Source of the DNA: Amphichorda felina
Lineage: Eukaryota > Ascomycota > Sordariomycetes > Hypocreales > Bionectriaceae
Direction of reading: 5' to 3'
Length of the DNA: 64,000 nucleotides
Assembly (NCBI GenBank): GCA_016490725.1
Contig: JAEMHR010000055.1
Coordinates: forward strand, 62,001-126,000
Below, in pieces: positions 1 to 10,445 of this stretch. The notes under the pieces were generated by a model. The model made no database searches and had not been told where the DNA came from. It worked only from the letters and a program-made list of their open reading frames with translations. Position numbers and translations under genes: made by a program. Numbering within the stretch: the stretch's first letter is position 1; every line of letters begins with the position of its first letter.

Positions 1-584
1 TCGTCACCGTTGCCCCGTCTACGCCTGCTCACATTCCAAATCCCAGGTACGGGCTCTACTAAGGTAGTACCTGCTCGCTGCTTGAAGCTCCTCCCCCTAG
101 CTTGGTGAAGGAAAGGAAGACGCCGCCGCCATTGCGAGCTCCTGACGTCAAAACAAACCCTCAAGCTTTCCCCCTCAACACTGGCCAAATCGACCGTTGA
201 AACATAAGGGAAAGACTGCCAAGTTCAGAACCCCGCTGCTTGCTGTCGTCACTCTTCTACTCGTACGTTGCAGTTTCTCGAGTTGTCTGTCGTTGGACCA
301 ACCCATACCCTGGTCGAGGTCGTACCTCCTATCGATTGAGCTGGGTTTAGTGCCCCGCTCTCTCCTCGCATCGCATCACCGCTGTCTGGGCGATCCATAC
401 ATAATCCGTACTCCCCACCGTTCATTCCCCTCTGCCAAAATCCTCGTCACCGACTCTTCCACTCTCGACAGCCCGGGCTCCATCGATTCTACACCTCCCT
501 GCACCCCGATTCGAGTCTCTCGACACCGGGCTCTTGCTATAACAACGATCAAATTGCTGAAATAGCTCAGACAAGCTCAGCATC
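1..584. other. 5' flank and leader of UGP1, no gene seen
   Basis: This stretch lies upstream of the UGP1 start. A 122-codon open frame at 197-565 on the plus strand has no recognisable domain and a Ser/Leu/Arg-rich composition typical of non-coding C/T-rich fungal leaders, so I treat it as promoter and 5' untranslated sequence. The window begins inside this region, so the far end of the promoter is not visible. Confidence 0.5.
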
Positions 585-2912
585 ATGGCTTCCGCGATCA
601 AGAGCGCCCTGCCCTCGCGCCTCAAGCCTGGCGACAACAGCGATGAGCAGGACTTCAATTTCCAGAGACACCATGGCAAGTCTCGCAGTCATATGGTAAG
701 CTTGTTTGCCCCCCTTTCCTCTCTTCTCTCCGCCCTTTCGTCTATCAAACGAGCTCGTACTCCACGATACCCTTTCTCTTCGACATGACCATACACCTTC
801 CAGACGATAGGTCAGAGCTTCAATGTCGGGCTCTAGCTGTCTCCACGGGAAGATGTCCCACGGGTATGAAGCTGGAATCTTCTGGATTTCTGGGTTAGCT
901 TCTTAAGAGCTTCCTCTCACAACGACAATGCTCTCGATGCGTTCTTGCTTGCGCCGATCAGGCGTCGGATAAAGAACAGCGAGCCGACGCCAGCTGCCCC
1001 TGTCTTTGTTCGCATACCATTGTGGGAGCGGCGACAAAACAGGTGCCAGGATTGTTTCCTGCGTCATTCAGCAAGCCCCAGGAAGCTGCTGGATCCAACT
1101 CATCGCCAATGGTCGAGTTGACCGCCTTCCGTACCCTCCCAAAAGCGCCCTACGAACCGCTCGGACGCCCGACGCCCCTTCGTCTCTAGCCCAGGAGGTC
1201 CGGAATTTATCCAATTACACTTCCCAACGACATCTCCCCTCGACGACACCAGACCATTGCTGAACATGGCCCGCCGATCATCCACGTCCCGAGCACCCCT
1301 GCTAACTAGCGATACACAGGCGTTCGAGAACACCTCGACCAATGTCGCCGCCGCCCAGATGCGCAACTCCCTGACCAACCTCGCCGAGACGGTCAAGGAT
1401 CCCGAAGAAAAGAAGGCAAGTTTCACCAGCCGCGCCAAGCTTGTGTAGGTTTACTAACCATTGCATGTTGTAGCTGTTCGACATCGAGATGGACAACTTC
1501 TTTGCCCTGTTCCGCCGCTACCTGAACGACAAGGCCAAGGGCAACGCTGTGTAAGTTCACTTCCAGGCGAAAGAGGCAAAAAAAAAAAGTACAAGGATAG
1601 GCCGCTCATATAGACTTCCAGGGACTGGGACCGTATCGCTCCTCCCGCTCAGGGACAGGTTGTCGACTACGAGGACCTGGCCAATTCTGAGTCTGTGCAG
1701 TTCCTCAACAAGCTCGCTGTGCTCAAGCTCAACGGTGGTCTCGGTACCTCCATGGGCTGCGTTGGCCCCAAGTCGGTCATTGAAGTTCGAGATGGTATGT
1801 CCTTCCTGGACCTCTCGGTGCGCCAGATCGAATTCCTGAACCGCACCTACAACGTCAACGTGCCCTTCATCCTCATGAACTCGTTCAACACCAACGACGA
1901 CACCGCGGCCATCATCAAGAAGTACGAGGGCCACAACGTCGACATCCTCACCTTCAACCAGTCTCGCTACCCCCGTATCTACAAGGACTCCTTACTGCCT
2001 GTCCCCAAGGACTTTGAGTCGCCCATCAACGAGTGGTACCCACCTGGTCATGGTGATGTTTTCGAGTCGCTCTACAACTCGGGTATCCTGGAGAAGCTTA
2101 TTGAGCGGGGCATCGAGATCGTCTTCCTGTCCAACGTTGACAACCTGGGCGCCGTTGTTGACCTGCGCATCTTGCAGCACATGGTGGAGACCAAATCGGA
2201 ATACATTATGGAGCTGACCAACAAGACCAAGGCCGACGTTAAAGGTGGCACCATCATCGATTATGAGGGCTCAGTGCGCCTGCTGGAGATTGCACAGGTT
2301 CCCAAGGAGCACACCAACGAGTTCAAGTCGATCAAGAAGTTCAAGTACTTCAACACCAATAACATATGGCTCAATCTCAAGGCCATTAAGCGTGTTGTGG
2401 AGAATGACGAGCTGGAGATGGAGATCATCCCCAACGGCAAGACGATCCCTGGAGACAAGAAGGGCGAATCGGACATTAGCATCATTCAGCTCGAGACGGC
2501 AGTGGGTGCTGCGATCCGGCATTTCAAGAACGCACACGGTGTCAATGTGCCGCGTCGCCGGTTCTTGCCGGTCAAGACTTGCTCGGACCTGATGCTAGTC
2601 AAGTCGGATCTGTACACTCTTAAGCATGGTCAGCTCCAGATGAGCGCTGCTCGGTTCGGCGATGCCCCGCTTATCAAGCTGGGCGGCGATTTCAAGAAGG
2701 TGTCCGACTTCCAGAAGCGGATCCCCTCCATCCCCAAGGTTCTGGAGCTGGACCATCTAACCATCACGGGTGCCGTGAACCTTGGCCGGGGCGTGACCCT
2801 CAAGGGGACTGTCATTATTGTGGCGACGGAGGGACAGACGATTGATATCCCTCCCGGCTCTATCCTGGAGAACGTGGTGGTGCAGGGTAGTCTCCGTCTC
2901 TTGGAACACTAG
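585..2912 (+). CDS. UGP1: UTP--glucose-1-phosphate uridylyltransferase (UDP-glucose pyrophosphorylase)
   Basis: The cytosolic enzyme makes UDP-glucose and pyrophosphate from UTP and glucose-1-phosphate, supplying glycogen, trehalose, beta-glucan and glycoprotein synthesis. Four exons join in frame: 585-695, 1320-1415, 1474-1550 and 1622-2912, giving about 524 residues, the usual length for the fungal enzyme. The uridylyl-binding loop LNGGLGTSMG is at about residues 131-140, followed by the conserved GPKS segment, and KTCSDLMLV lies in the C-terminal half; the tail is the usual beta-helical domain. Intron 1 is long (624 nt). Intron 2 starts with GCAAGT rather than GT; it is accepted because it joins EEKK to LFDIEMDNFF in frame, and the nearest GT alternative would leave an intron of only 31 nt. 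The start codon gives a typical N-terminus ending in the HHGKSRSHM segment. Family assignment is very secure; exon ends are inferred from splice signals. Confidence 0.95.
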
Positions 2913-5414
2913 ACGGGGACATGTGTCACCGAGTTGCGTTGTTGAAGGCCTTTATCTAATATACTTTTGCATTGTCGGGAATGGAATGGCAGCACGGTTG
3001 AGTTGGGGGAAATGGCGGTACTCAGCACATGCGTCTACTATAAGCAAGTTGCAAGCGAACAAGAGAGGAGGAGAGGAAGAAAGCACACATGGGTGCAAGT
3101 GGTGAAGGTATTGATTGGGAATGGGATTCGTTTAAAGATAGCTGCACTATTGGCGGCATGCATGTTATCATGGTTGGTACGGAGTAGTACTAGTACTAGT
3201 AGTAGTGGCCACAGTCGTAATGGATGACAGTGTCTCGGACCACCAAGCGAAGTGTTTCACGGGTGACCAAGATGCCGACGCTCAAGTCGCCGGGTCTTTA
3301 TTCTTGGCGCATGGATGAACTCCGTGCAGGATCGGGACCCAAACTAAGATATAATAAGGATCCGCGAGTGTCTAGGATTGCGATCTTAAACTGGGATAGA
3401 ATCGTGGGGAGGTTCTTTCTCAAGAGAAACCGAGTTCAAACAACAGCAACCGCAAGCCGCACAGCTTGCATAAGATCGACGATGCGTGGGACTCAACAAA
3501 CCGCGTTTAAGGAAAGGAATCGACCTGCATATTGAGACGATGACGCCACATAACACGGAGGCGCAGATATATATACTGTACGTACTGGTGATGGAGGGGT
3601 GAATCCTAGGTCTGTTCCAAGGCCATCATTACCAGTATAAATAGGGGATTTATGGCTGACGGGTTTTTGGTATCATTGGTGCTAGCCAGCCCTCGAAGTA
3701 TTGTCATTATAAAGAACTGTCAAAGAACAGCTCTGGATCCGATCGTGGCAGCTTGTCTGGGGCAAAGAGCGTTCTGAACTTCTGGCAGTCCCAAATCGGT
3801 CTGGAGGTGGCTGCGCGGCCTGCGCCACGGTGAGTTTCCTCTGGGGGAGGGTGCACTGGTGCGTCTGGTGCATTGACAGCATTTCCCCTCTTGGCAAAGG
3901 CGGCCAATGACCGGGCGGGGCCTAGAGCGCCACAGACCATCCTTGGCGCTGCGGTTGGCCCGACCGCCGCGTGGCTCCTTGCCAGGTCTGATGATGATTC
4001 AGGTTTTCAACCCCCTTCACGAATTTTGCTCCGTGGTTGGAAACGTTTTCGAGCAATTTTTGCGTGCCGCCTAGACTGAGAGGTGCGCGAGAGCGACACC
4101 GCTAAGATATGACATTTTTTTTTTTAATAGCTACCTAAATTTGGAGGGACTGGGGGACGAGATGCATGGCACCGAAGCGCAGCAGCAAGAACGCAAGAGG
4201 AACCGGGGGAACCGGATCTTGCAGGATTTAAGCAGTGCGCGGGTAAGGCCCACCAATCTGCCTGTCACAAGGTGCTTGTGTGCTGAGGTGCTCAGGAGTC
4301 AGGCGTCCAAGACATGCACCAATTGCCCGATTGCTGGCGAGGGCTGAAGCTGAAGGACTGGAGACACAAAGGAGCGCACTACTTCGGACGGCGTGGCTGA
4401 TGTCTTCCAACGATGTCACCCCTATCAAATTGGCAGTCGCGGTGACTCCTGGCGCCCGGGCGCATCTTTCGCTGTGGCAGGTGGTGGGTGAGTTGAGGTT
4501 TTGAGCATGGTGCTGCTGCGCCTTCAGGCTGGACGCACCTGGACGCACCTGGAATGGCCTGGTCTCGTTCTGGGTACTCGTAGGTAGTCTTTGATTGAAG
4601 GGATTCATAATGGATGGCAGCTTCGGAGAATCGGCCGTTTCCTCTTTCCAACAGGAACTACGGCTGCCAAGCTTCCTTGACAGGCCTCCACCACCCTCCC
4701 CAGCACCCACAAAGTCCATCCCAACCGCGGCCACCGAGGAACCAGCGAACGCCACTAGCAGAAGCGCGTGTCCTTGGCCCCGGGGCGACATGCAGCTCGA
4801 GATTACATGCCCCCAGCAGCAGTACTACTAGTAGTATTTGAATACCTCCGTCTTCCCTCTCTGGCGCCATCCTGGTGCTTCCCAGTTCCATCACACACAG
4901 TCGTTCTTTCATTGCCATGTAAGTGACCTCACTTCCTCCCCCCCCCCAAGGCCCCTTTGTCCTCCGTCCTTGCCCACTACCAGGCGCGACACAACTGGAT
5001 GCTTCCTCTCATTTCCCGGGCTCTCCACCTGCCCGTTAGCTCCGGTCAGGAGTGGAGACTTCCGGACAGGACCTCTGAATTGCCCATTGGGCGCCCAGTT
5101 GTCCGTTCAATATGGCTTTCGTTGTTGGCGACCAGCTGTTGCAAGCGCGTCCCATTCACGGTTGCCATTGCCTGGATGGTGTGCCTGGGAAATGACGGAG
5201 GGCTGTTCCGGCTTCGCCTACCCAGCACCCGTTTTTTTTTTTTGGCGCATTCACGAACTGACTCTTGTTGTTGTTCCCCAGTCCCGGTTCTCTTCTCCGA
5301 TACAACACTCGCTCACCGATTCACTTTTGCATAACATCGCCCATTTGATCGCTTCTCGACATTTACTCCAGCACCCATAATCCATTTCCGACAGCTCTTC
5401 ACAAAATCGTCACA
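2913..5414. other. intergenic region, no gene seen
   Basis: About 2.5 kb between UGP1 and the Kre9-like gene. It should hold the UGP1 3' untranslated region and the promoter of the next gene. It contains TAC/TAG-rich tracts (3181-3207 and 4818-4836), a doubled 10-mer CTGGACGCAC at 4529-4548, and C- and T-runs near 4936 and 5231. The longest open frame (4228-4791, minus, 187 codons) has no domain, biased low-information composition and no supporting splice pattern, so I do not call it. Confidence 0.5.
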
Positions 5415-6198
5415 ATGAAGTACTCTGTTACCCTCTTGTCTCTGGCTGCTCTGGCCGTCGCCAAGCCCGAGTTCACCAACACCGACTTCACTGTTGTGGA
5501 GGGCGAGCCCTTTACTCTCGAGTTCAGCGGCTGCGAGAATGGCTGCACCATTATCCTCCAGAACGGCCCTAAGTCTGATCTCCAGGACTTTGATACCCTG
5601 ACCAGTAGGTCTACGAGCGCCCTTCTCCCCTCGTGCTTGTAACCCCAAACCAATTGACTGACCTTTGTCTACCCTAGCCTCGGTGCACGGGGACTCTTAC
5701 GATGTCATCCTAAATAACGTCCCCACCGACACCTACACCTTCCAGATCATTGATAATGAGACTGAGGAGGAGAACTGGAGCGTGCAGTTCGAGTACGAGG
5801 GCACCGCCGCCCCCACTACCACTGCCGTGTCCACCACCGCGGAGGAGACTACTACCAGCGCTGCTCCCACGACCACCGAGGAGGCCACGACCACTGAGGA
5901 GGCCACGACCACCGAGGAGACCTCGTCGGCTGCTACTACTACTGAGGCCTCTACGGTTACCACCCCCAGCAGCTCAGCCTCCACCACTGAGGAGTCTGGT
6001 GAGTAGTTCTAATCCCGTTTCTCATAGCATTTCCCCGGCACACTTGCTAACCTTCCTCTAGATAAGCCCACTAAGACTGATAGCCACGACACGACTCAGA
6101 AATCGGAGATCCCCGACCCCGATGGCGCTGCTGGTTCCCTCGGCGCCCCCATGACTCTTGTCCTGGCCGCCGCCGCCGGTCTGTTCTTCCTGAACTAA
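5415..6198 (+). CDS. GPI-anchored Ser/Thr-rich cell-wall protein, Kre9/Knh1-like
   Basis: A small secreted protein expected to end on the plasma membrane or cell wall. Exons 5415-5604, 5678-5998 and 6062-6198 give about 215 residues. Residues 1-16 form a clean signal peptide. Residues 17 to about 120 form a beta-rich domain resembling the Kre9/Knh1 N-terminal domain (starting at the EFTNTDFTVVEGEPFTLEF region and including a CENGC pair). A Thr/Ser/Glu-rich stalk with repeated TTTEEA units follows, suited to O-mannosylation. The last exon adds DGAAGSLGA and a hydrophobic tail ending LFFLN, a standard GPI-attachment signal. Without the third exon the protein would lose its anchor, which supports the second intron. 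In this domain family some members take part in beta-1,6-glucan assembly, but the exact role of this short member is not known. Confidence 0.85.
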
Positions 6199-7810
6199 GA
6201 TGAAGGAGATGGGATGGATGTGCGAGGGTAGTAGGCCATGTCTGGGCTTCCGCTTTAGCATAAACTTTTTAATGGAGGAAGGGAGTATTTACGCCTGTTT
6301 TTGAGCCACCGGCCTTGTTTTCGTTGCGAAGAAGAAAGGCGTTTGGGTCGAACACAATCATAACCGACTCGCGAGTCATGACTTTTGTGTGTTTGTACAG
6401 CTTTTCAACCAACAGTGGAAGCCTGCGATAAGCGCGTGATACCTGTAGTTTGCTTCAATGGAACATGTGTCAGACTGTCAAGGTATTGCAGTATTACTCG
6501 TATGATGTGGGAGAGCCGCAGAGGCATCTTGTGTGTCTCCAGTTGTCTCACGTGGCGCTATGGTAATGGCGGGTCCTCGTGTCGCTTCCAGCGATTTGGT
6601 ACGGGTAGATTGGCGATCTCATGCAAGGATCCGCACCTTGGATTCTTCACAAGATGCATCAAGCATGCGGGTCGCGGGATGGCGTATCGTATACGGGATC
6701 CTGGGGGACGATGGCCGTAGTGGAGTCTGGAGAGATGGAGAGAAGGGCTTGAAGCAAGCACTTGAGCCTGTACTTGCAGACCCACACAACTAACCTCTCT
6801 ACTACGTAACATTTTGTTCTCCCTTCCCTCATGCAGCGACCCTGGAGATTTATGCAATTGGCAAGCTACCTAGACACCATTGCTGAAGGGATTGGGGTGT
6901 TTGCTACCTGGGGGTAGATTGCTTTTGAATATTTCCACGTGGGTGGACCGGTGACGGGACGGTGACACAACGCTGCAATTTTTCTGCCTTCCGATTGTTT
7001 CTTGCTCCTCCCCATCTCTGCCGCCTGCCTCGACAGACTGATTGGCGGGTGCGGCGGGAATCCTGTTTCTCCTGTTTCTCCTGTTTCTCCTGCGCGTCTG
7101 ATTGATTGCCCGAGAGGCGAGGAAGGGGCGGCACAGAAGGGAGGTATAATATAATACCAGATATTGACATGTAAGGAAGGTATGGCTCCCATTGTGACTT
7201 CCATCGGTGCCTGATAGATGCCTGAGTCAACTTCTACCCCATTCATGATATAATAAACCCAAGGTAGGATTATCTCTCTTCTCGATGACATGGCCGAGCT
7301 ACTCTCAGTGCTAACATACATCCACAGGACAAAGAACATTATGAGTTGACCCCCCGCTCATTGTGCCTGGCCACCCAACCTGCCAGGCTTCGAAATGATA
7401 CAGCATATCTTAGAAACGGAACGCCACAAAAAGACAGGCCCGAATCTTTCTGAGCTCTAAACGGGGCCAAAACACATAAGAATACAAGAGAGCTCGCTTT
7501 CAGAACGCCGCACCAATAAACCCGAACGCGAACTCCTGAAAATGACAAACCTACTGGAAACCGTGGTTCCGTGAGGTTTCCGTGCGGCCAACCAGTTTGG
7601 ATAGTGTTGGTAGGCGGTGGCGGTGGGCCTGGATCACTACACAGAGGCTTCTCCTCCATTGTCTCACCGCCAGATGAACGTATCCTACTCCCCCTCCCCC
7701 TCACTTTAGACTTCGTCCTCCTATCATCGAGCCTCTGTTGCGAGGCTGCCCCTTCTCAGATGCCCTCGGGATATTACCACGACTTGACGGAGCCTTGGGA
7801 CACGGCTGTG
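6199..7810. other. intergenic region, no gene seen
   Basis: Sequence between the wall-protein gene and the hypothetical protein on the minus strand, probably carrying 3' untranslated sequence of both. Open frames here (for example 6866-7339 and 7339-7704, both minus) look random: frequent Arg/Ser/Pro, no domain. A short tandem repeat is listed separately. Confidence 0.45.
7061..7092. repeat. 9-bp tandem repeat, about 3.5 copies
   Basis: The unit TCCTGTTTC is repeated about three and a half times without mismatch in an intergenic stretch. It is a simple minisatellite-like tract with no sign of coding. Confidence 0.8.
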
Positions 7811-8485
7811 CTATTCGAACATCGGAGGCCGGGGCGCATCTGTCCAGGACCCAATGGCAAAGATATCAGGATCGGCCGAGTGCTCGGCTGGGGCCCACGA
7901 GCCACCGAGCATGTCGATGCTGTCATTAGAGACCTGGGTAGCCGTGTCTTTCTGGGCGATCATGCTACCGCGGCCCTCCTGATCCCAGAGGTGTTCGAAA
8001 AGCCCCCTTTCCGATCTCATGCTCCCCAGCATTGTGTTGTGAACGTACAATGTGTCGGCAGTGAGCTCTGGGCTAGCGTTCAGGAGCACGGCTCGGGGAC
8101 CGTTGACATCACCGGAGGAGGCGCCACTGTCGGTAACTGATGGAGTACCCTGGGGGAGGACCACCCAGTCGGACTCGACGGCGGCGGGGCTGGGGTGTGG
8201 TTCAGACTTGTTCTGGTCGTCGCCCGATCCCCCGGCCTTAGCGTGCTGTGCTGACGAGTCGTGGGACTTGCGGTACTGGGCCTGCGTCTCCTCAGACGTA
8301 GCCTTGATGGGGCTGCGGTATGGGCGCTCTAGGATGCCGGTGTCCTGGCGCTTCGTGGGGGTCGGTTCGATAGCCATGCTGACTTGCTTACAGGTCGTGG
8401 TGTAGCGCAGATGGGTGCTTGGCTTTGCGAGACGCTTGTTCAAGCTCTGGTTCGGATCGGGCAAGGCCAGCTCGAGATTGACCAA
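7811..8485 (-). CDS. hypothetical disordered protein
   Basis: An uninterrupted frame of 224 codons. A second in-frame ATG at 8377 would give 188 residues beginning MAIEPTPTKRQD. Just upstream of it the minus strand reads GTAAGCAAGTCAG, which could instead be splice-like sequence in a leader, so the start is undecided. I do not recognise a domain. The protein is rich in Ser, Pro, Asp, Gln and Ala, lacks membrane segments and is probably largely disordered; a WVVLPQGTPS segment and a C-terminal PRPPMFE end are its only distinctive parts. Third codon positions are mostly G or C, like the neighbouring real genes, which is the main reason to call it coding. It could be a lineage-restricted gene. 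Confidence 0.45.
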   Translation of the reverse strand: MVNLELALPDPNQSLNKRLAKPSTHLRYTTTCKQVSMAIEPTPTKRQDTGILERPYRSPIKATSEETQAQYRKSHDSSAQHAKAGGSGDDQNKSEPHPSPAAVESDWVVLPQGTPSVTDSGASSGDVNGPRAVLLNASPELTADTLYVHNTMLGSMRSERGLFEHLWDQEGRGSMIAQKDTATQVSNDSIDMLGGSWAPAEHSADPDIFAIGSWTDAPRPPMFE

Positions 8486-10445
8486 GATGTGGGTGTGCTG
8501 GAAGGTGTTTGAGGATGTACAGAACGAAGGATGACGATGCGCGAGAAGGCTGTTTCGACAAAGATGGGATATACTAAAGAGGTTGTTATTGGCTCTGGAG
8601 ACAAGACGGTTGGTAAACCAAAACTAAACAGCTGACAGTAGAAGACGAGGAACAGCTCGATTTTAAGAGTTAGGGGACGGCGGACAGAATGGAGCGGAAC
8701 TAAGTGTGTGGCTTGATGCGCCTACCACTGCTGCCAGATTGCAAAACCAAGTCCTTCCTTGGACAAACAACCTGCGATCGCTCCAAGTTTCTTGCGGAGC
8801 GCGATATCGGCGGCCGAGAACCGAAGCTCTGAAACCTTTCCTTATAGCCTCACTTCGACTATTGGATAAGAGGCAAACAAGTGCCAATTCTCGCTGGGAC
8901 CTAAGAGGTCGAGTGCTTCCGATGTGGGAGACGTCAGCCCGGTTGGCCTAGGATCAAGGTTGCATATGCTGGGGAAGGCTCGAGATCTGAGGGCTGAGGT
9001 CTGAGAGGGTCGATCGAGTCGAGCGAAGCTTGCCAACGCAGGGATCGTCCAATGTTCGATTCCCCAGGTGATACGGTATTACTGTATATACGCCGGGTGG
9101 CATGTATGCTCAGTTGGCCGTCTCCCTGGAGTCTGGGGCTGGACTGCCCTATGAGTAGCCATGGATGGCAGGGCTCAACTGCCCCACGAGTACTAGGTAC
9201 TCATGTGCGCGGCGCCTCTGCGTCTCGGGGTGTCGTGCCGAAGAAGGTCTGGGCCTCGTTGCCCATGGGATGTGGGATACGACCCCAAGCAAACTACGAC
9301 TATCTGTACTTCGAAATCCCTGGGACCTCTTCTCGGAGGTCGCCGGTGGACTTTAGCATGGGTGCGTGGCAGGGCCCGGCTGTCGCATTTGTGCAATGCT
9401 AATAGTATTCTGGCGATACGCCTTGTTATATCTGTAGGCCTGTCATTATTGGAGGCTACTGGGCACCTTCGTTGCTCAATTCTTGCTTTTAGAAGCAGCT
9501 ATGCCATTCACTCCTGGCGAACCGAGCGCACGACTTGCCTAACCCCGGCTCTGTTGTCAGGTGCCGTATCGGAATTCGGTGCTACGCCGATTCAATAGCC
9601 TAGGGAAATCCAAGCCATGCACGACGCGTCATCAGGGCAGCTTCGAACGGTTGAGACCGGGGGGCCGCCGACCAGGTACATTCTCCTCATAAGGCGTTGG
9701 GGGCGGCGAATCAATCAAAGGGAATTGGCCCTGCGAGGGCGAATCAGGGTTGTCCGATCTCAGATACATTGTGACACCGTTTAGGTAAACCCAGTCTGGC
9801 TGCTGCATGTTCTGTCGAGGGCTCCGATCGGTAGACGGCAGATTGCCTAGTCTGACCATTGTTTGAGCCTTAGACAGGTCAAGGCACCACTAGAAGACCA
9901 AAGCAAGGAAAGAGAAGCAGGGCTTGTCGGCTTCGTGACCTGCCTGATCCAGACTGTAGTGCTGACGACGTTGGGCGTTATAGTAAGATAGCGTTGCATC
10001 TGGGGCTCATGCATAACATGCTCAGACGTTTCTGTTGCGCCTGATCAATCACGGCAAAATTGACAGTAGCCAGGCGGATCACGGTTGAGCGTTGTTTGCC
10101 GAGGCGCCCAAGGTGAGTTTTGGAAGCCCGGCACGTCTTGGGGGTATGAGGAGCTTTTGAGCTTCTCTTTGATCGCTCTCTTAGCGTTGTATGATGTGAA
10201 GTAGAACAAGTTTCGCCATGAGAGATAGGATTACTACCTACTAGTAGCACTATCGTCGTTGAGAGTGGAGCAACTTCATACTAGTAGTAAGTGATAGGCA
10301 GTAACGTACTAATACGAACAGCAGCACACTGTGGAGACGCTCCAAGTCCGCACTCTGTATCCGTAGACTTCTCAAAGGCGTGATGAGAAACACAAACTTG
10401 ATTTACTCTGCTATTAAATTTACTGGTGCATGATAATATGTGCCA
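8486..10445. other. intergenic region with one doubtful small ORF
   Basis: Nearly 2 kb between the hypothetical protein and the patatin-like gene. The only frame worth noting is 9632-9859 on the minus strand (75 codons), with an ordinary-looking, Pro-rich composition (a DSPPPTPYEENVPGRRPP segment) but no domain; it could be a small protein or an exon of something unrecognised, and I give it about a one in five chance. Short TAG/TAC-rich tracts occur at 10231-10285. Confidence 0.4.

Noticed and set aside
4228..4791. 187-codon open frame on the minus strand between UGP1 and the wall-protein gene
   Set aside because: No domain, patchy composition and no splice or start context; in G/C-rich DNA frames of this size are common by chance.
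9046..9402. Possible small gene on the plus strand at 9052-9402
   Set aside because: Overlaps several equally long random frames on both strands and shows no domain or codon preference.
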